Positions 31,993 through 39,975 of a stretch of DNA of 64,000 bases are shown in pieces (within the stretch, counting starts at the first letter, position 1; each line of letters starts with the position of its first letter). Position numbers and translations under genes: made by a program. Origin of the DNA: MFAQ01 sp964429015 (lineage in GTDB: Bacteria > Patescibacteriota > Microgenomatia > UBA1400 > MFAQ01); contig CAYSAM010000001.1 in NCBI GenBank assembly GCA_964429015.1, forward strand, positions 1 to 64,000. Direction: 5' to 3'. Under the pieces are notes generated by a model that saw nothing but the letters and a program-made list of their open reading frames with translations, did not search any database and was not told where the DNA came from.

Positions 31993-34317
31993 TTAGTTAG
32001 CTACCAACTGAAAANNNNNNNNNNAGGGCAGAATTTTGGTTAATAAATGGATTGGAGGGGTGACATTAATTTCGGCCTCGACAAAACCCTTTATGGGTTC
32101 AAAGAAATGGCGAATATTGTTTATAGACTTACCCTTAACAAAATCTTTTAATTTTTCTTCGTCTATTTGTGGATAAAGTGAGGTAGAAATACTTACAACA
32201 GCTTGATAATCACCGTCTTTCTTTTGGGGATTTTCGACTTTGATGTCGGTAGTAGCTTGCTCGATGGTAGTACTTGGTGGAAGTTTGGATTTTAGTTCCC
32301 TATTAACCAAGTCAAATAAATCTTGATCGGAATAAACTAAAGTTTCGAGGGAACCTTCCAGTTCTAAATTAAGAGTGGTAGATTCTTCGCCGATATTTTT
32401 ATCAAAAACTTTTTTGGTAAATTGCAACTCGGAAGCAGGGATGGCTTTTTTGCCAGGAGAATCTTGAGATACTTGGGAACTAGTGTTTTCTTTTATTTTT
32501 TCTGTTGCCTGTGCTAAGAGCTTTTCTTGATCTGCCTTAGATACAGCGTTTACAGCACGAGATGTGCCACCACTAATATCTGTTTCGGCGATAGCATAAC
32601 TAATTGTTTTTGAAAAATCGGAAACTGAAAAAGTGGAGTCTTTACTCATGTTGTATTCGGCACCTATTTTGGTTGAGGTAACAGCAGCACCTGTAACCTT
32701 ACCAAAAACTTCAGAACCACTTAAGAGATCTGCACTCTTGGAAGCAATAGTGACGGACTCAGTGAGGGTATAAAGATTTTTGCCGTTTTCGGAAGCAATA
32801 ACAGTGCCAGACTTGAGGACCAGCGGGGCGGTAGAACGATTGAAGATAGCAACTTTGCCAGTAGCTTTATCCCCGACAGTTGCTTGTCCAGTGGTAGCAA
32901 GAGATTCTTTGGTTGCTGAGCTAATTTTTTGAGGAGTGGCTACCAAAGTGGGAATGCCGGGACGATCTGAGGTAGCAATAGTTATATTTAAAGTCTGAGT
33001 GAATTTTTGGGGCGAAAAATGGAGAATAATATTGGCCGAACCAAAGAAAAGATATGCCGCTATACCCGCGAGGAGTAAAACTGGCACAACTAAGACACCA
33101 AGAAAAGATTTTTTGGTGCCGCCAAATTTTATTTTGGGTAACTGGGGTAATTTAATTTTGGGAAAGGAAAAATTTCGAGAAGATTTTTTGGGAGAAATAA
33201 TAATAGTACTGGAGTCTGGTTCTGGCTCGGTATATTCTGTAGATTCGGACTGCAAGTCGAAGATTTTTGGTGTAGGTGGTGTAGATGGTAGATCGTCGAT
33301 CGTAGATGGTAGATTTTCGGACGGCTCGATGATTGCTCCTGTTGGAGGGGAAACTTCTTCGTAAAAAAAGCCATGTTCGCTAATGGATGGGATATCGCCA
33401 TCGGGGATTTGGAGGTTGTCGGATTCAGAGGAATTAATTTGATGGATTCCCGCCTTCGCGGGAATGACAGAGGGAGAATCAGGGACTGTGTTTCGGGCTA
33501 CTCCAGAGGCGGACAGGCGATCTGGAACGATATTGGTGTTTGGTAACAATGAATCAGATTCGTCATCTTTGACTTCGAGGCCCATGAATCTCACAGCTTC
33601 GGTGCCGCCAATAAGAGCAATAGCCTTGATACTAAAATCGACAGGAAGTGACTCTACTTTTGGTAGATGTTTAAATGGGAGTCTATCTTGCCAAGGATGA
33701 GCGGTGACTTGTTGGGCTTCTTCGGAAAGATCTGAGCCATTGGTAAGGATAAAACGAGCAGGATAATTGGACAGGTCCATGCGAGTTAAACCCTCTTCGA
33801 CATCTGGTCCTATATCCCCAGACTTGGCTACTTCTTCGGTAGCTTTTACTTCACCAAGATAAATGTAGGACAAAGCAATTTTGGTAGTGTAGACTTCGAG
33901 CAAAATTGTAGTTGGAGGAACACCATCTCTTTTTTTGAGAAAGTGAGCAACAGCTCTATTGATAGTGACAGCACCAATTGGTTCTAAACCCAACTCTTTA
34001 CAAAGTCGACTAATTAGTTTGATTTTAGTGGAATGAATTTTGTCTGATTCCATCCAAGAATCTGGTAAACCAAAGATAACTCTTTTGGGTTGACCAGAGA
34101 TTACTTTTACCGCTTGTTCTAAGGAAGAATCGACACCGTTAATGAGTGATTCTTCGTCAGCCCAGGATTCGTATGAGCCAACACTGACAACAGAAGGTTG
34201 ACTATCTTGAATTTCCCAAAGAGCAGTTTTTATTAGTGACTCGTGGATTTCAACCGCGAGAAAATATTCCGGTTCTGGTTGTTTGTTTTTATTACCAAAA
34301 AGATTGATCAGGTTCAT
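31993..34317 (-). CDS. Multi-domain membrane protein: actin-like (PilM/FtsA type) N-terminus, linker, membrane segment, beta-rich extracellular part
   Basis: About 774 residues, but 10 undetermined bases (32015-32024) make the last residues uncertain and may hide a frame change. Residues 1-260 resemble the ASKHA fold of PilM (FLAVEIHESLIKTALWEI; RVIFGLP; TTILLEVYTTKIALSYI; FILTNGSDL; ALIGGTEAVRF). A low-complexity Ser/Pro linker (270-390) follows, then basic residues, one membrane segment (about 400-422) and a beta-rich outer domain (GKVAIFNRSTAPLVLKSGTVIAS). Inside the linker, SVIPAKAGIHQ and LPSTIDDLPST are translations of family-1 and family-3 repeats. A surface-structure role next to the sortase is plausible. 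Confidence 0.7.
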   Translation of the reverse strand: MNLINLFGNKNKQPEPEYFLAVEIHESLIKTALWEIQDSQPSVVSVGSYESWADEESLINGVDSSLEQAVKVISGQPKRVIFGLPDSWMESDKIHSTKIKLISRLCKELGLEPIGAVTINRAVAHFLKKRDGVPPTTILLEVYTTKIALSYIYLGEVKATEEVAKSGDIGPDVEEGLTRMDLSNYPARFILTNGSDLSEEAQQVTAHPWQDRLPFKHLPKVESLPVDFSIKAIALIGGTEAVRFMGLEVKDDESDSLLPNTNIVPDRLSASGVARNTVPDSPSVIPAKAGIHQINSSESDNLQIPDGDIPSISEHGFFYEEVSPPTGAIIEPSENLPSTIDDLPSTPPTPKIFDLQSESTEYTEPEPDSSTIIISPKKSSRNFSFPKIKLPQLPKIKFGGTKKSFLGVLVVPVLLLAGIAAYLFFGSANIILHFSPQKFTQTLNITIATSDRPGIPTLVATPQKISSATKESLATTGQATVGDKATGKVAIFNRSTAPLVLKSGTVIASENGKNLYTLTESVTIASKSADLLSGSEVFGKVTGAAVTSTKIGAEYNMSKDSTFSVSDFSKTISYAIAETDISGGTSRAVNAVSKADQEKLLAQATEKIKENTSSQVSQDSPGKKAIPASELQFTKKVFDKNIGEESTTLNLELEGSLETLVYSDQDLFDLVNRELKSKLPPSTTIEQATTDIKVENPQKKDGDYQAVVSISTSLYPQIDEEKLKDFVKGKSINNIRHFFEPIKGFVEAEINVTPPIHLLTKILPXXXXFQLVAN
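32015..32024. other. Assembly gap (10 N)
   Basis: Ten undetermined bases within the 3' end of the gene at 31993-34317. The true length of missing sequence is unknown. Confidence 0.99.
33282..33316. repeat. Family-3 repeat inside a coding region
   Basis: GTAGATGGTAGATCGTCGAT and following units, translated on the minus strand as part of the linker of the actin-like membrane protein. Confidence 0.65.
33442..33470. repeat. Family-1 repeat inside a coding region
   Basis: ATTCCCGCC TTC GCGGGAAT plus GACAG, translated on the minus strand as SVIPAKAGIHQ without breaking the frame. Confidence 0.8.
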
Positions 34318-34327
34318 TAAGCATAGA

Positions 34328-36163
34328 TCAAACGAATTTTAAGTAGAGGCGGCGGACGCCGGCCCCTAACGATTCTTGTTTGTCTATCTTTATATTAGCA
34401 AGTTCTGACAAATTAGTCACATGGGGTCCGCCGCACAATTCCTTGGAAAAGAAATTATTTGGGTCACCAATGGTGTAAACACTGACTACATCGGGGTACT
34501 TTTGACCAAAGAAAGCCATGGCTCCACTAGCTATAGCCGACTCTTTTGGCTCTTCGGTGTGAGTGACAGGAAGTTTTTCGGAGATTTTTTGATTGATGAG
34601 CATAGTGATTTGATTTAGCTCATCATCGGTGAGTTTTTCGTTGTGAGAAAAATCGAATCTTAGTCTTTCGGCGGTAATGTTACTACCTTTTTGTTCCACG
34701 TGAGTTCCGAGAACAGATCGTAGGGCAGCGTGAAGCAAATGAGTGGCGGTGTGGTAGGCGGTAACGGTAACGGAGTGATCAGCAAGACCACCCTTAAACA
34801 TACCAGCTGCAGCAGAACGGCTTTGATCTTGATGTTTTTTGAATTCATCCTGAAACTGTTCTAGATCAACAGTTTTACCAATTCGACTAAGAACCTCCAA
34901 AGTAATATCTAAAGGAAAGCCATAATTTTGATAGAGATCAAAAGCATCCTTGCCGGTAATGTCAGTTTTTTTCTCTAACTCTTTAATTCCCTTATCTAAG
35001 GATTTTTGAAATTTACCAATTTCGACAGCGATGGTACTTTGAATGTGTCTAGTGTCGCCAGTGGAAAAATATGCAGACTTGTAAGTTTCAACGATAGAAG
35101 AGGTAATCCCTGCAAGAGAAATAATTTCCTCACGATTTCCGGTCAAAAAATAAAGTTTAACTGCCGCACGGCGAAGGAGTCTTCTTAAAACGTAACCTTG
35201 GGATTTGTTGCTTGGAAAAACGCCGTCTTTGCAGAGAAAAGTAGCGGCGGTGATATGATCGGCAATGATTCTCATGGGAGCCTTATTCTCTTCGTCGGCA
35301 TAACTTTTGCCAGTGATTTTTTCGATTTCTTTTATGATGACAGCTAGCGAGGAGATGTTGAACATGTCTGGGTCGTTTCTAGTAGCCGCTTCGAGACGAG
35401 TTAAGCCTCCACCAAAGTCGATATTTTTTTGGGGAAGTTCTTGGAGCGAACCGTCGGCTTGTTTGGTGTACTGCATAAAAACAGAGTTACCAATTTCTAG
35501 ATAGCGACCACAATCGCAGTTAACATGACAAACTTCGTTTTTCCAGGCGGATTTTTCGTGAAGCTTGTATTCTTCGCCAAAGTCGTAAAAAACTTCGGAG
35601 TCTGGACCACCTGGTTCGCCGGTGGGCATATTTTCTGGTTCTCCGGCGCGGGACCACCAGTTCTTTTTGGCGGGGTAAGGAAAAATGCGATCGCCCTCTT
35701 TGGCATTGATACCAACTTTGGCAAAAAGATTTTGCCAGATTTTAATAGCGTCAACATCTTTGGGGACACCTGAGCCGCCCTCAAAAACAGTAACAAAAAG
35801 TTTGTGGGGATCTAGACCAAGACCTTCGTTTTTATCTGTTAAAAAAGTAAAGAAAAATTTGAGCTGCTCTTCTTTGAAGTAGTCACCAAGTGACCAGTTG
35901 CCTAACATTTCGAAAAAGGTAGTGTGGCGCATATCCCCCACTTCTTCAATATCTTGACTGCGGAAACATTTTTGGGAATCGACAAGGCGGGTACCGAGAG
36001 GATGCTTTTGACCAAGGAGGTATGGCATCATGGGCTGCATTCCGGCGGAGGTAAAAAGAGTGGTTGCATCGCCTTCGGGGACTAAAGTGGAACTTGGGAT
36101 AATGGCGTGACCTTTTTTTTGAAAAAACTCTAAATATTTGGTGCGAATTTCTTGTATGGTCAT
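34328..36163 (-). CDS. alaS: Alanyl-tRNA synthetase, lacking the C-terminal C-Ala domain
   Basis: 611 residues against about 875 in E. coli. Class II catalytic domain (ALTSAGMQPMMPYLLG-type motif, RSQDIEEVGDMRHTTFFEMLGNWSLGDYFK), tRNA-recognition helices, and the editing domain with its zinc-binding HTATHLLHAAL and CGGPHV are complete. The protein stops right after the editing domain, so the C-Ala oligomerisation and tRNA-elbow domain is missing. The enzyme charges tRNA-Ala and removes misacylated Ser/Gly. Such shortened forms occur in reduced genomes. TAAAAT lies 10 bases before the ATG; no Shine-Dalgarno. Confidence 0.95.
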   Translation of the reverse strand: MTIQEIRTKYLEFFQKKGHAIIPSSTLVPEGDATTLFTSAGMQPMMPYLLGQKHPLGTRLVDSQKCFRSQDIEEVGDMRHTTFFEMLGNWSLGDYFKEEQLKFFFTFLTDKNEGLGLDPHKLFVTVFEGGSGVPKDVDAIKIWQNLFAKVGINAKEGDRIFPYPAKKNWWSRAGEPENMPTGEPGGPDSEVFYDFGEEYKLHEKSAWKNEVCHVNCDCGRYLEIGNSVFMQYTKQADGSLQELPQKNIDFGGGLTRLEAATRNDPDMFNISSLAVIIKEIEKITGKSYADEENKAPMRIIADHITAATFLCKDGVFPSNKSQGYVLRRLLRRAAVKLYFLTGNREEIISLAGITSSIVETYKSAYFSTGDTRHIQSTIAVEIGKFQKSLDKGIKELEKKTDITGKDAFDLYQNYGFPLDITLEVLSRIGKTVDLEQFQDEFKKHQDQSRSAAAGMFKGGLADHSVTVTAYHTATHLLHAALRSVLGTHVEQKGSNITAERLRFDFSHNEKLTDDELNQITMLINQKISEKLPVTHTEEPKESAIASGAMAFFGQKYPDVVSVYTIGDPNNFFSKELCGGPHVTNLSELANIKIDKQESLGAGVRRLYLKFV

Positions 36164-36232
36164 TATTGAGGCTATTTTACTCTATTTTGTGAAAATTAGC
36201 CACGCCAACAGCGACACTGTTAGGTGGGCAGG

Positions 36233-36272
36233 CAAAAAAAAAGACCCCTAGAGATATGAGGTTCTAGAGGTC
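36233..36272 (-). terminator. Intrinsic terminator, minus strand
   Basis: GACCTCTAGA / TCTAGGGGTC stem with nine T on the minus strand, 21 bases after the stop of the gene at 36294. Confidence 0.85.
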
Positions 36273-36293
36273 TGAGTAAAAAAGAGCAGGTAG

Positions 36294-36854
36294 TTATTCT
36301 TGAGGAGCCATGGGGTTGAAGATAAAAATAGCTCCCGGCTCGATTAACAACAGATCAGCGATGGTGAGATATTCGGTAACACAACGCTTTGCAGTTTGTT
36401 TTGTCATTCCACCCCCAACAAATAGTTTTGCTTTGGTGTCGTTTAGCAAAGGAAGAGCTCTTGGCAATAAATCTAAAATTAATTGATAACTCTTAACTAT
36501 AGCTTTTAAGCTACTTTTGGCCATTTTGGCCATCTCTTCGATCGGTAAGGATTCATATTGGTCTATTTTTTTGGTCACGCTTGTGAATTTGGCTTTGGCG
36601 GTTTCGATCATTGAGGCGGTGACCTGGGCCGTTTTTTTGGCAAAGTTGTTATTGAGGCAATAACTGATAAAAACAACTTTTGCGTCAAAAAAGGACCTTA
36701 CATCGACTTTACTACTCAATAATTCTGAACTAAAAATTTCTGGAGCCTTGAGAATGAAGGGGATCAAAATATCAAGCTCTTTTTTGTTCATTTTGGCAAA
36801 ATGGGGATCATTTTTTAGCGCCTTGAGAATATCTTCGCCAGTTATTGTAGACAT
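36294..36854 (-). CDS. Orphan helical protein, 186 residues
   Basis: ATG at 36854 follows AAGGAG at 5 bases; the in-frame GTG two codons earlier overlaps the site. Soluble and helical (KNDPHFAKMNKKELDILIPFILKAPEIF ...). The C-terminal LTIADLLLIEPGAIFIF resembles LTIGGLLSVLPGSILDV of the protein at 37352-37774, so the two may be distant relatives. Own promoter (36903-36931) and terminator. Confidence 0.7.
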   Translation of the reverse strand: MSTITGEDILKALKNDPHFAKMNKKELDILIPFILKAPEIFSSELLSSKVDVRSFFDAKVVFISYCLNNNFAKKTAQVTASMIETAKAKFTSVTKKIDQYESLPIEEMAKMAKSSLKAIVKSYQLILDLLPRALPLLNDTKAKLFVGGGMTKQTAKRCVTEYLTIADLLLIEPGAIFIFNPMAPQE

Positions 36855-36902
36855 ACACACTCCTTAATTTTGAAAAGTATAGAATGAGAACAGATCGGGG
36901 TT

Positions 36903-36931
36903 ATTATATCTTGAAGCGATGTTTATTACAA
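36903..36931 (-). promoter_or_regulatory. Promoter of gene 36294-36854
   Basis: TTGTAA, 17 bases, TATAAT, preceded by CCCATAAT (extended -35 group). Confidence 0.65.
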
Positions 36932-36950
36932 ATTATGGGGTGGTATTTGG

Positions 36951-36988
36951 GTAAAAAAAACCCCCAGAGTTTTTTGCTCTAGAGGACT
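36951..36988 (-). terminator. Intrinsic terminator, minus strand
   Basis: CCTCTAGAG / CTCTGGGGG (with G-U pairs) and eight T on the minus strand, 19 bases after the stop of the DnaJ zinc-finger gene. It resembles the terminator at 36233. Confidence 0.8.
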
Positions 36989-37006
36989 TGGGTCTGGTGA
37001 GAGTAC

Positions 37007-37342
37007 TTATTCTCGAGTACCTAATATGGGGGTATCGACGTCTGTTAAGTTTGCATCAATGATCATTTCTGAGGTTGTGGGTTCAAAACCCGAGCCATCG
37101 CAATGCTCACAGCGAGTCGGAATGCCGACAGAACCTTCTGCGAGTTGTAACTTAACATGGACAATTTTCTTACCATGGCAATCAGTGCAAGCATTTTTGA
37201 TGTTTGTAACTCCGTGACCGTAACAAGTTGGACATTCTGTCTGAATACTAAAAAGACCGCCAACACTAACAGCTGAAGTACCAGAACCGTTGCAATCTTG
37301 ACATTTGTCACCTTCGAATCTTTGGTCAAGCAATGATTTCAT
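37007..37342 (-). CDS. Stand-alone DnaJ-type cysteine-rich zinc-finger protein
   Basis: 111 residues holding the four CxxCxGxG-type repeats of the DnaJ central domain: CQDCNGSG, CPTCYGHG, CTDCHGKK (partly degenerate) and CEHCDGSG, with normal spacing. There is no J domain and no substrate-binding domain. In DnaJ this module binds two zinc ions and helps hold unfolded protein. The dnaJ of this genome (59703-60563) lacks the module, so this protein could supply it in trans; that is a guess. AGGAG 6 bases before the ATG. It is the second gene of an operon, 9 bases after 37352-37774. Confidence 0.8.
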   Translation of the reverse strand: MKSLLDQRFEGDKCQDCNGSGTSAVSVGGLFSIQTECPTCYGHGVTNIKNACTDCHGKKIVHVKLQLAEGSVGIPTRCEHCDGSGFEPTTSEMIIDANLTDVDTPILGTRE

Positions 37343-37351
37343 TTTTGTCTC

Positions 37352-37774
37352 CTAAACATCCAGAATTGAGCCGGGCAATACAGATAACAGTCCACCAATG
37401 GTGAGCTGTTTTGCTTCGTATTGCTTGAATAAATCAGGGCTGGCCTTGAGGACGAATCGGATAAATTCATCGTCAGAACCATAACGATCGATCAAATCTT
37501 TTGGGTTCTTTTTAATTTTTGTATAAGAACTAACCAGATTGGGACCGATCCATGAAGTGTCTAACTTCCCTTCTTTCATGAGCCATTTATAGTACGTAAT
37601 GCAGGCTTCAACAAAGGTTACAACTGTCAACTTTTTTGAGAGTTGTTTTGAAAAAATAACTGAAATTGAATTGCATGTTTGATTGATAGCTTTCCTGGTT
37701 TCCTTGTCCATTCCCGGGTGGGTCTGAACGTAAGCAGAAAAAGCGGTATCGCCGACAGGGTCACTTTTAGTCAT
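37352..37774 (-). CDS. Orphan helical protein, 140 residues
   Basis: Soluble; AAAGGAG before the ATG. Contains LIDRYGSDDEFIRFVLKASPDLFKQYEAKQLTIGGLLSVLPG, whose end resembles that of the protein at 36294-36854. It leads a two-gene operon with the DnaJ zinc-finger gene, which hints at a shared role in protein handling, though nothing in its sequence shows this. Confidence 0.65.
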   Translation of the reverse strand: MTKSDPVGDTAFSAYVQTHPGMDKETRKAINQTCNSISVIFSKQLSKKLTVVTFVEACITYYKWLMKEGKLDTSWIGPNLVSSYTKIKKNPKDLIDRYGSDDEFIRFVLKASPDLFKQYEAKQLTIGGLLSVLPGSILDV

Positions 37775-37822
37775 AAATACTCCTTTCTAAATAAACGTGC
37801 AGAATTTGATTTGATCGGGTAT

Positions 37823-37851
37823 ATTTTATAATATTACGGGATTATTTGCAA
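37823..37851 (-). promoter_or_regulatory. Promoter of the 37352-37007 operon
   Basis: TTGCAA, 17 bases, TAAAAT, preceded by CCCATAAC. Box-for-box the same as the promoter at 59584-59612. Confidence 0.7.
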
Positions 37852-37915
37852 GTTATGGGGTTGTTTTAGGCCAAAGAGTGGTATAATTTGAGGGTAAATT
37901 CAAAAAGGAGGTCAT

Positions 37916-38398
37916 ATGACCAAAAAAGGTTTTTTTATGCCTGTTGGGCTCGCTATTGCAGCGCTGCTGATCACTGCTGTCCCCTTTTTTATCTATAGGG
38001 AGGTATTCTTTGATCTACCTTGGTGGTCTGCAGTAGTGACTACCTCTTCAGCCTTGGCTGTCTTGTCTATTGTTGCAGATATCTGCTACGCCCCAGCCCC
38101 ACGAGGATACCGAGTCTATTGGAATCAAAGGCTGATGAACATCAGCTATGGCAACATGTACCCTGTTGTCCTCAAAAGGATGACAATAGAGGGAAATTGG
38201 GCCAGGGTGCGGTTTACCCTGGTTGACGGTGAAGTGCTACTGGAAGACCTTACAAATAGAGAGGCTGTTATAGCTAACAAGGACAACGGTCTAGTTCAGC
38301 TGCGTTCTGGTAACTTTATTGTCACAAAACTGCCCAAGCGATTCCGAGTGACATGGAGCAGCGAAGCCTGGATTGAGGACAAAGAGGAGAGTTTATGA
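37916..38398 (+). CDS. Membrane-anchored protein, family A member 1
   Basis: 160 residues, start set by AAAAAGGAGG. Two membrane segments (about 8-28 and 37-57) then a cytoplasmic domain that ends LRSGNFIVTKLPKRFRVTWSSEAWIED. The same plan and end-motif (a Gly-rich turn, F-x-V-x-R/K-L, then V-x-W ... W) occurs in 38692-39210 and 39207-39692, making a three-member family. TATAAT at 37882-37887. The stop overlaps the next ATG (ATGA). Confidence 0.7.
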   Translation: MTKKGFFMPVGLAIAALLITAVPFFIYREVFFDLPWWSAVVTTSSALAVLSIVADICYAPAPRGYRVYWNQRLMNISYGNMYPVVLKRMTIEGNWARVRFTLVDGEVLLEDLTNREAVIANKDNGLVQLRSGNFIVTKLPKRFRVTWSSEAWIEDKEESL

Positions 38399-38580
38399 AC
38401 AACAAGAAATACAAACTTGCATTAGGCGTCGCTGGGATTGTGGCACTGGCACCCTGGGCTGTGAATGCTTTTGTGCCTGTGAACTTTTTTGTTGGCATCG
38501 CCTTGTTTGCACTGTCCGGCTTAATCGCGCTTGTTTCGGCAGCTATGTGGTTACACAAAATAGATAGAGATAAGAAATAA
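38395..38580 (+). CDS. Small two-helix membrane protein, 61 residues
   Basis: Overlaps the previous gene by ATGA, so translation is coupled. Two hydrophobic helices (about 8-24 and 29-53) and a charged end (HKIDRDKK). It corresponds in position to 39706-39879 in the next operon, suggesting that each family A operon ends with a tiny membrane partner. Function unknown. Confidence 0.65.
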   Translation: MNNKKYKLALGVAGIVALAPWAVNAFVPVNFFVGIALFALSGLIALVSAAMWLHKIDRDKK

Positions 38581-38586
38581 AAAAAT

Positions 38587-38613
38587 ATCCTCACCAAATG
38601 GTGAGGATTTTTG
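38587..38613 (+). terminator. Intrinsic terminator, plus strand
   Basis: ATCCTCACCA / TGGTGAGGAT with a two-base loop, then TTTTTG. Confidence 0.85.
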
Positions 38614-38691
38614 TGTAAATAATGAGGTATGGTGGCTAAAGTGATATAATTATGGGGTAAAATTGAAAATTTAATTTTGAGAGAGGTAAAG

Positions 38692-39210
38692 ATGAAAATG
38701 ATGAAATTTAAGAATTGGCTAGGACTTTTTTTGATCGTCGTGTCGACATCGATTGCAATTACGGCAAAGATGTACCAGAATCAGCCTAGTATTGCTATTT
38801 GGATGTATATCACCACGATTGTTTTATTTGCTATTGGCGGACTATTGGCACTCGACTTATCATTTAAGTCCTTGTTTTATAGAAAAAGCGGTATACCAAA
38901 ATACGAATACCAGCCTGAGTACAGACAAATCCTGGTTTATTTTGATTCGGCTCCGTTTATAATCGAAAGAGATGGGGTGAAAATCAGACTAGTTATGACT
39001 TTGGGAGTCCCTACTCAGGATAAGTTTATGTTTGTATGCGAACCAGAGGCTGGACTAGACTTTGCTTTTAGAGCAACTGGAGTCGATGGCGGCAGAGAGC
39101 TAACACTCAGTAATGGGTCAAAGCTCCATTTTGTTCGACAAGAGCCCACGTTTATTAAAGTTTGGTGGAGCGAAGTGAAAAAACCCTGGAAGTTTGTGGA
39201 GGAAGAATGA
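38692..39210 (+). CDS. Membrane-anchored protein, family A member 2
   Basis: 172 residues. ATG at 38692 is 5 bases after GAGAGAGG; the upstream TTG overlaps the site. Two membrane segments (about 9-28 and 36-56) and a cytoplasmic domain ending LSNGSKLHFVRQEPTFIKVWWSEVKKPW. Upstream TATAATTATGGGGTAAAATT resembles the region before 37916 (TATAATTTGAGGGTAAATT), so the two operons share promoter sequence as well. Overlaps the next gene by ATGA. Confidence 0.7.
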   Translation: MKMMKFKNWLGLFLIVVSTSIAITAKMYQNQPSIAIWMYITTIVLFAIGGLLALDLSFKSLFYRKSGIPKYEYQPEYRQILVYFDSAPFIIERDGVKIRLVMTLGVPTQDKFMFVCEPEAGLDFAFRATGVDGGRELTLSNGSKLHFVRQEPTFIKVWWSEVKKPWKFVEEE

Positions 39211-39692
39211 AAGAAAGATTGCGTAATGTTGTGATTCCCGGTTTGTGGCTTTTGTTTTTTTTGCTAATTGAGCTGGTTGTGTACTTGTTTTACGGGCAGC
39301 CGGGGTTAGTGCAAGGTTTTCCTGTTGCATTTGTATGGGGAGCAATTCTTACAGCTTTTTTGCACAACCTAATTTACTCGGAAAAAAAGATGTCTTACGA
39401 CATTAATCTTTTGAGCAAAAACATAATGATATATGACGACTCGGCCCCCATACCACTGACCTACGACGATAAAATCGTAATGTTTCAGGTTGTTACTGGT
39501 GAAAAACCGCATTTGTATGTTTATGACTTGGCCGTGATGGACGTAGGACAAGCTCACCCAGACGGAATCGAATCTCAAGCAGCCAACTTGTTTGGAGGCA
39601 GATTCACAGTGCACCGTCTTAAAGCTGGTAAGAAAGGTTATTTGGTTGAGTGGAAAGACGGTTTTTGGACAGTGGCCAAAAAACTTACTTAA
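39207..39692 (+). CDS. Membrane-anchored protein, family A member 3
   Basis: 161 residues from the ATG that overlaps the previous stop (ATGA); the longer open frame starting at 39162 lies inside the preceding gene. Two membrane segments (about 8-29 and 36-54), then a domain ending LFGGRFTVHRLKAGKKGYLVEWKDGFWTVAK. DDSAPIPL near residue 75 matches YFDSAPFIIERD of member 2, which supports common descent of the whole cytoplasmic domain. Confidence 0.7.
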   Translation: MKERLRNVVIPGLWLLFFLLIELVVYLFYGQPGLVQGFPVAFVWGAILTAFLHNLIYSEKKMSYDINLLSKNIMIYDDSAPIPLTYDDKIVMFQVVTGEKPHLYVYDLAVMDVGQAHPDGIESQAANLFGGRFTVHRLKAGKKGYLVEWKDGFWTVAKKLT

Positions 39693-39705
39693 TGGAGAGC
39701 TAAAT

Positions 39706-39879
39706 ATGAACTGGAAACCGTTGATCTTTTGGGGGCTGGGATTTGGGATTGCGGCGCTGGCAGGATTAATAAGCAGTGAATCTGCCTGGAACACGCCGTT
39801 ATTGGTAGTAGCATCGATTTTGATGCTGGTCGGAATGTTTTTTGAGTTTAAGTCGTCTGGCAAAAAGACTAAACAATAG
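39706..39879 (+). CDS. Small two-helix membrane protein, 57 residues
   Basis: ATG 13 bases after the previous stop, with GGAGAG upstream. Two hydrophobic helices (WGLGFGIAALAGLI and LLVVASILMLVGMFF) and a basic tail. Same size, plan and operon position as 38395-38580. Confidence 0.6.
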   Translation: MNWKPLIFWGLGFGIAALAGLISSESAWNTPLLVVASILMLVGMFFEFKSSGKKTKQ

Positions 39880-39900
39880 TAGTACAAGACTCAATACTTT

Positions 39901-39926
39901 GTCCTGTCGGAAGACAGGATTTTTTG
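39901..39926 (+). terminator. Intrinsic terminator, plus strand
   Basis: TCCTGTC / GACAGGA stem with GGAA loop and six T, closing the 38692-39879 operon. Confidence 0.85.
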
Positions 39927-39943
39927 TGGTTTGTTTTTTGAGT

Positions 39944-39975
39944 TGGATTGCCGCGCTATGATCGCAATGACGGTG
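39944..39975. repeat. Family-2 repeat, short copy
   Basis: GATTGCCGCG ... GATCGCAATGACGG; its right part is translated as the last residues of the gene at 39956-40285. Confidence 0.6.

Noticed and set aside
38396..39210. Alternative genetic code with TGA as Gly
   Set aside because: TGA ends genes in tightly coupled ATGA overlaps (38398, 39210), so it is a stop codon here.
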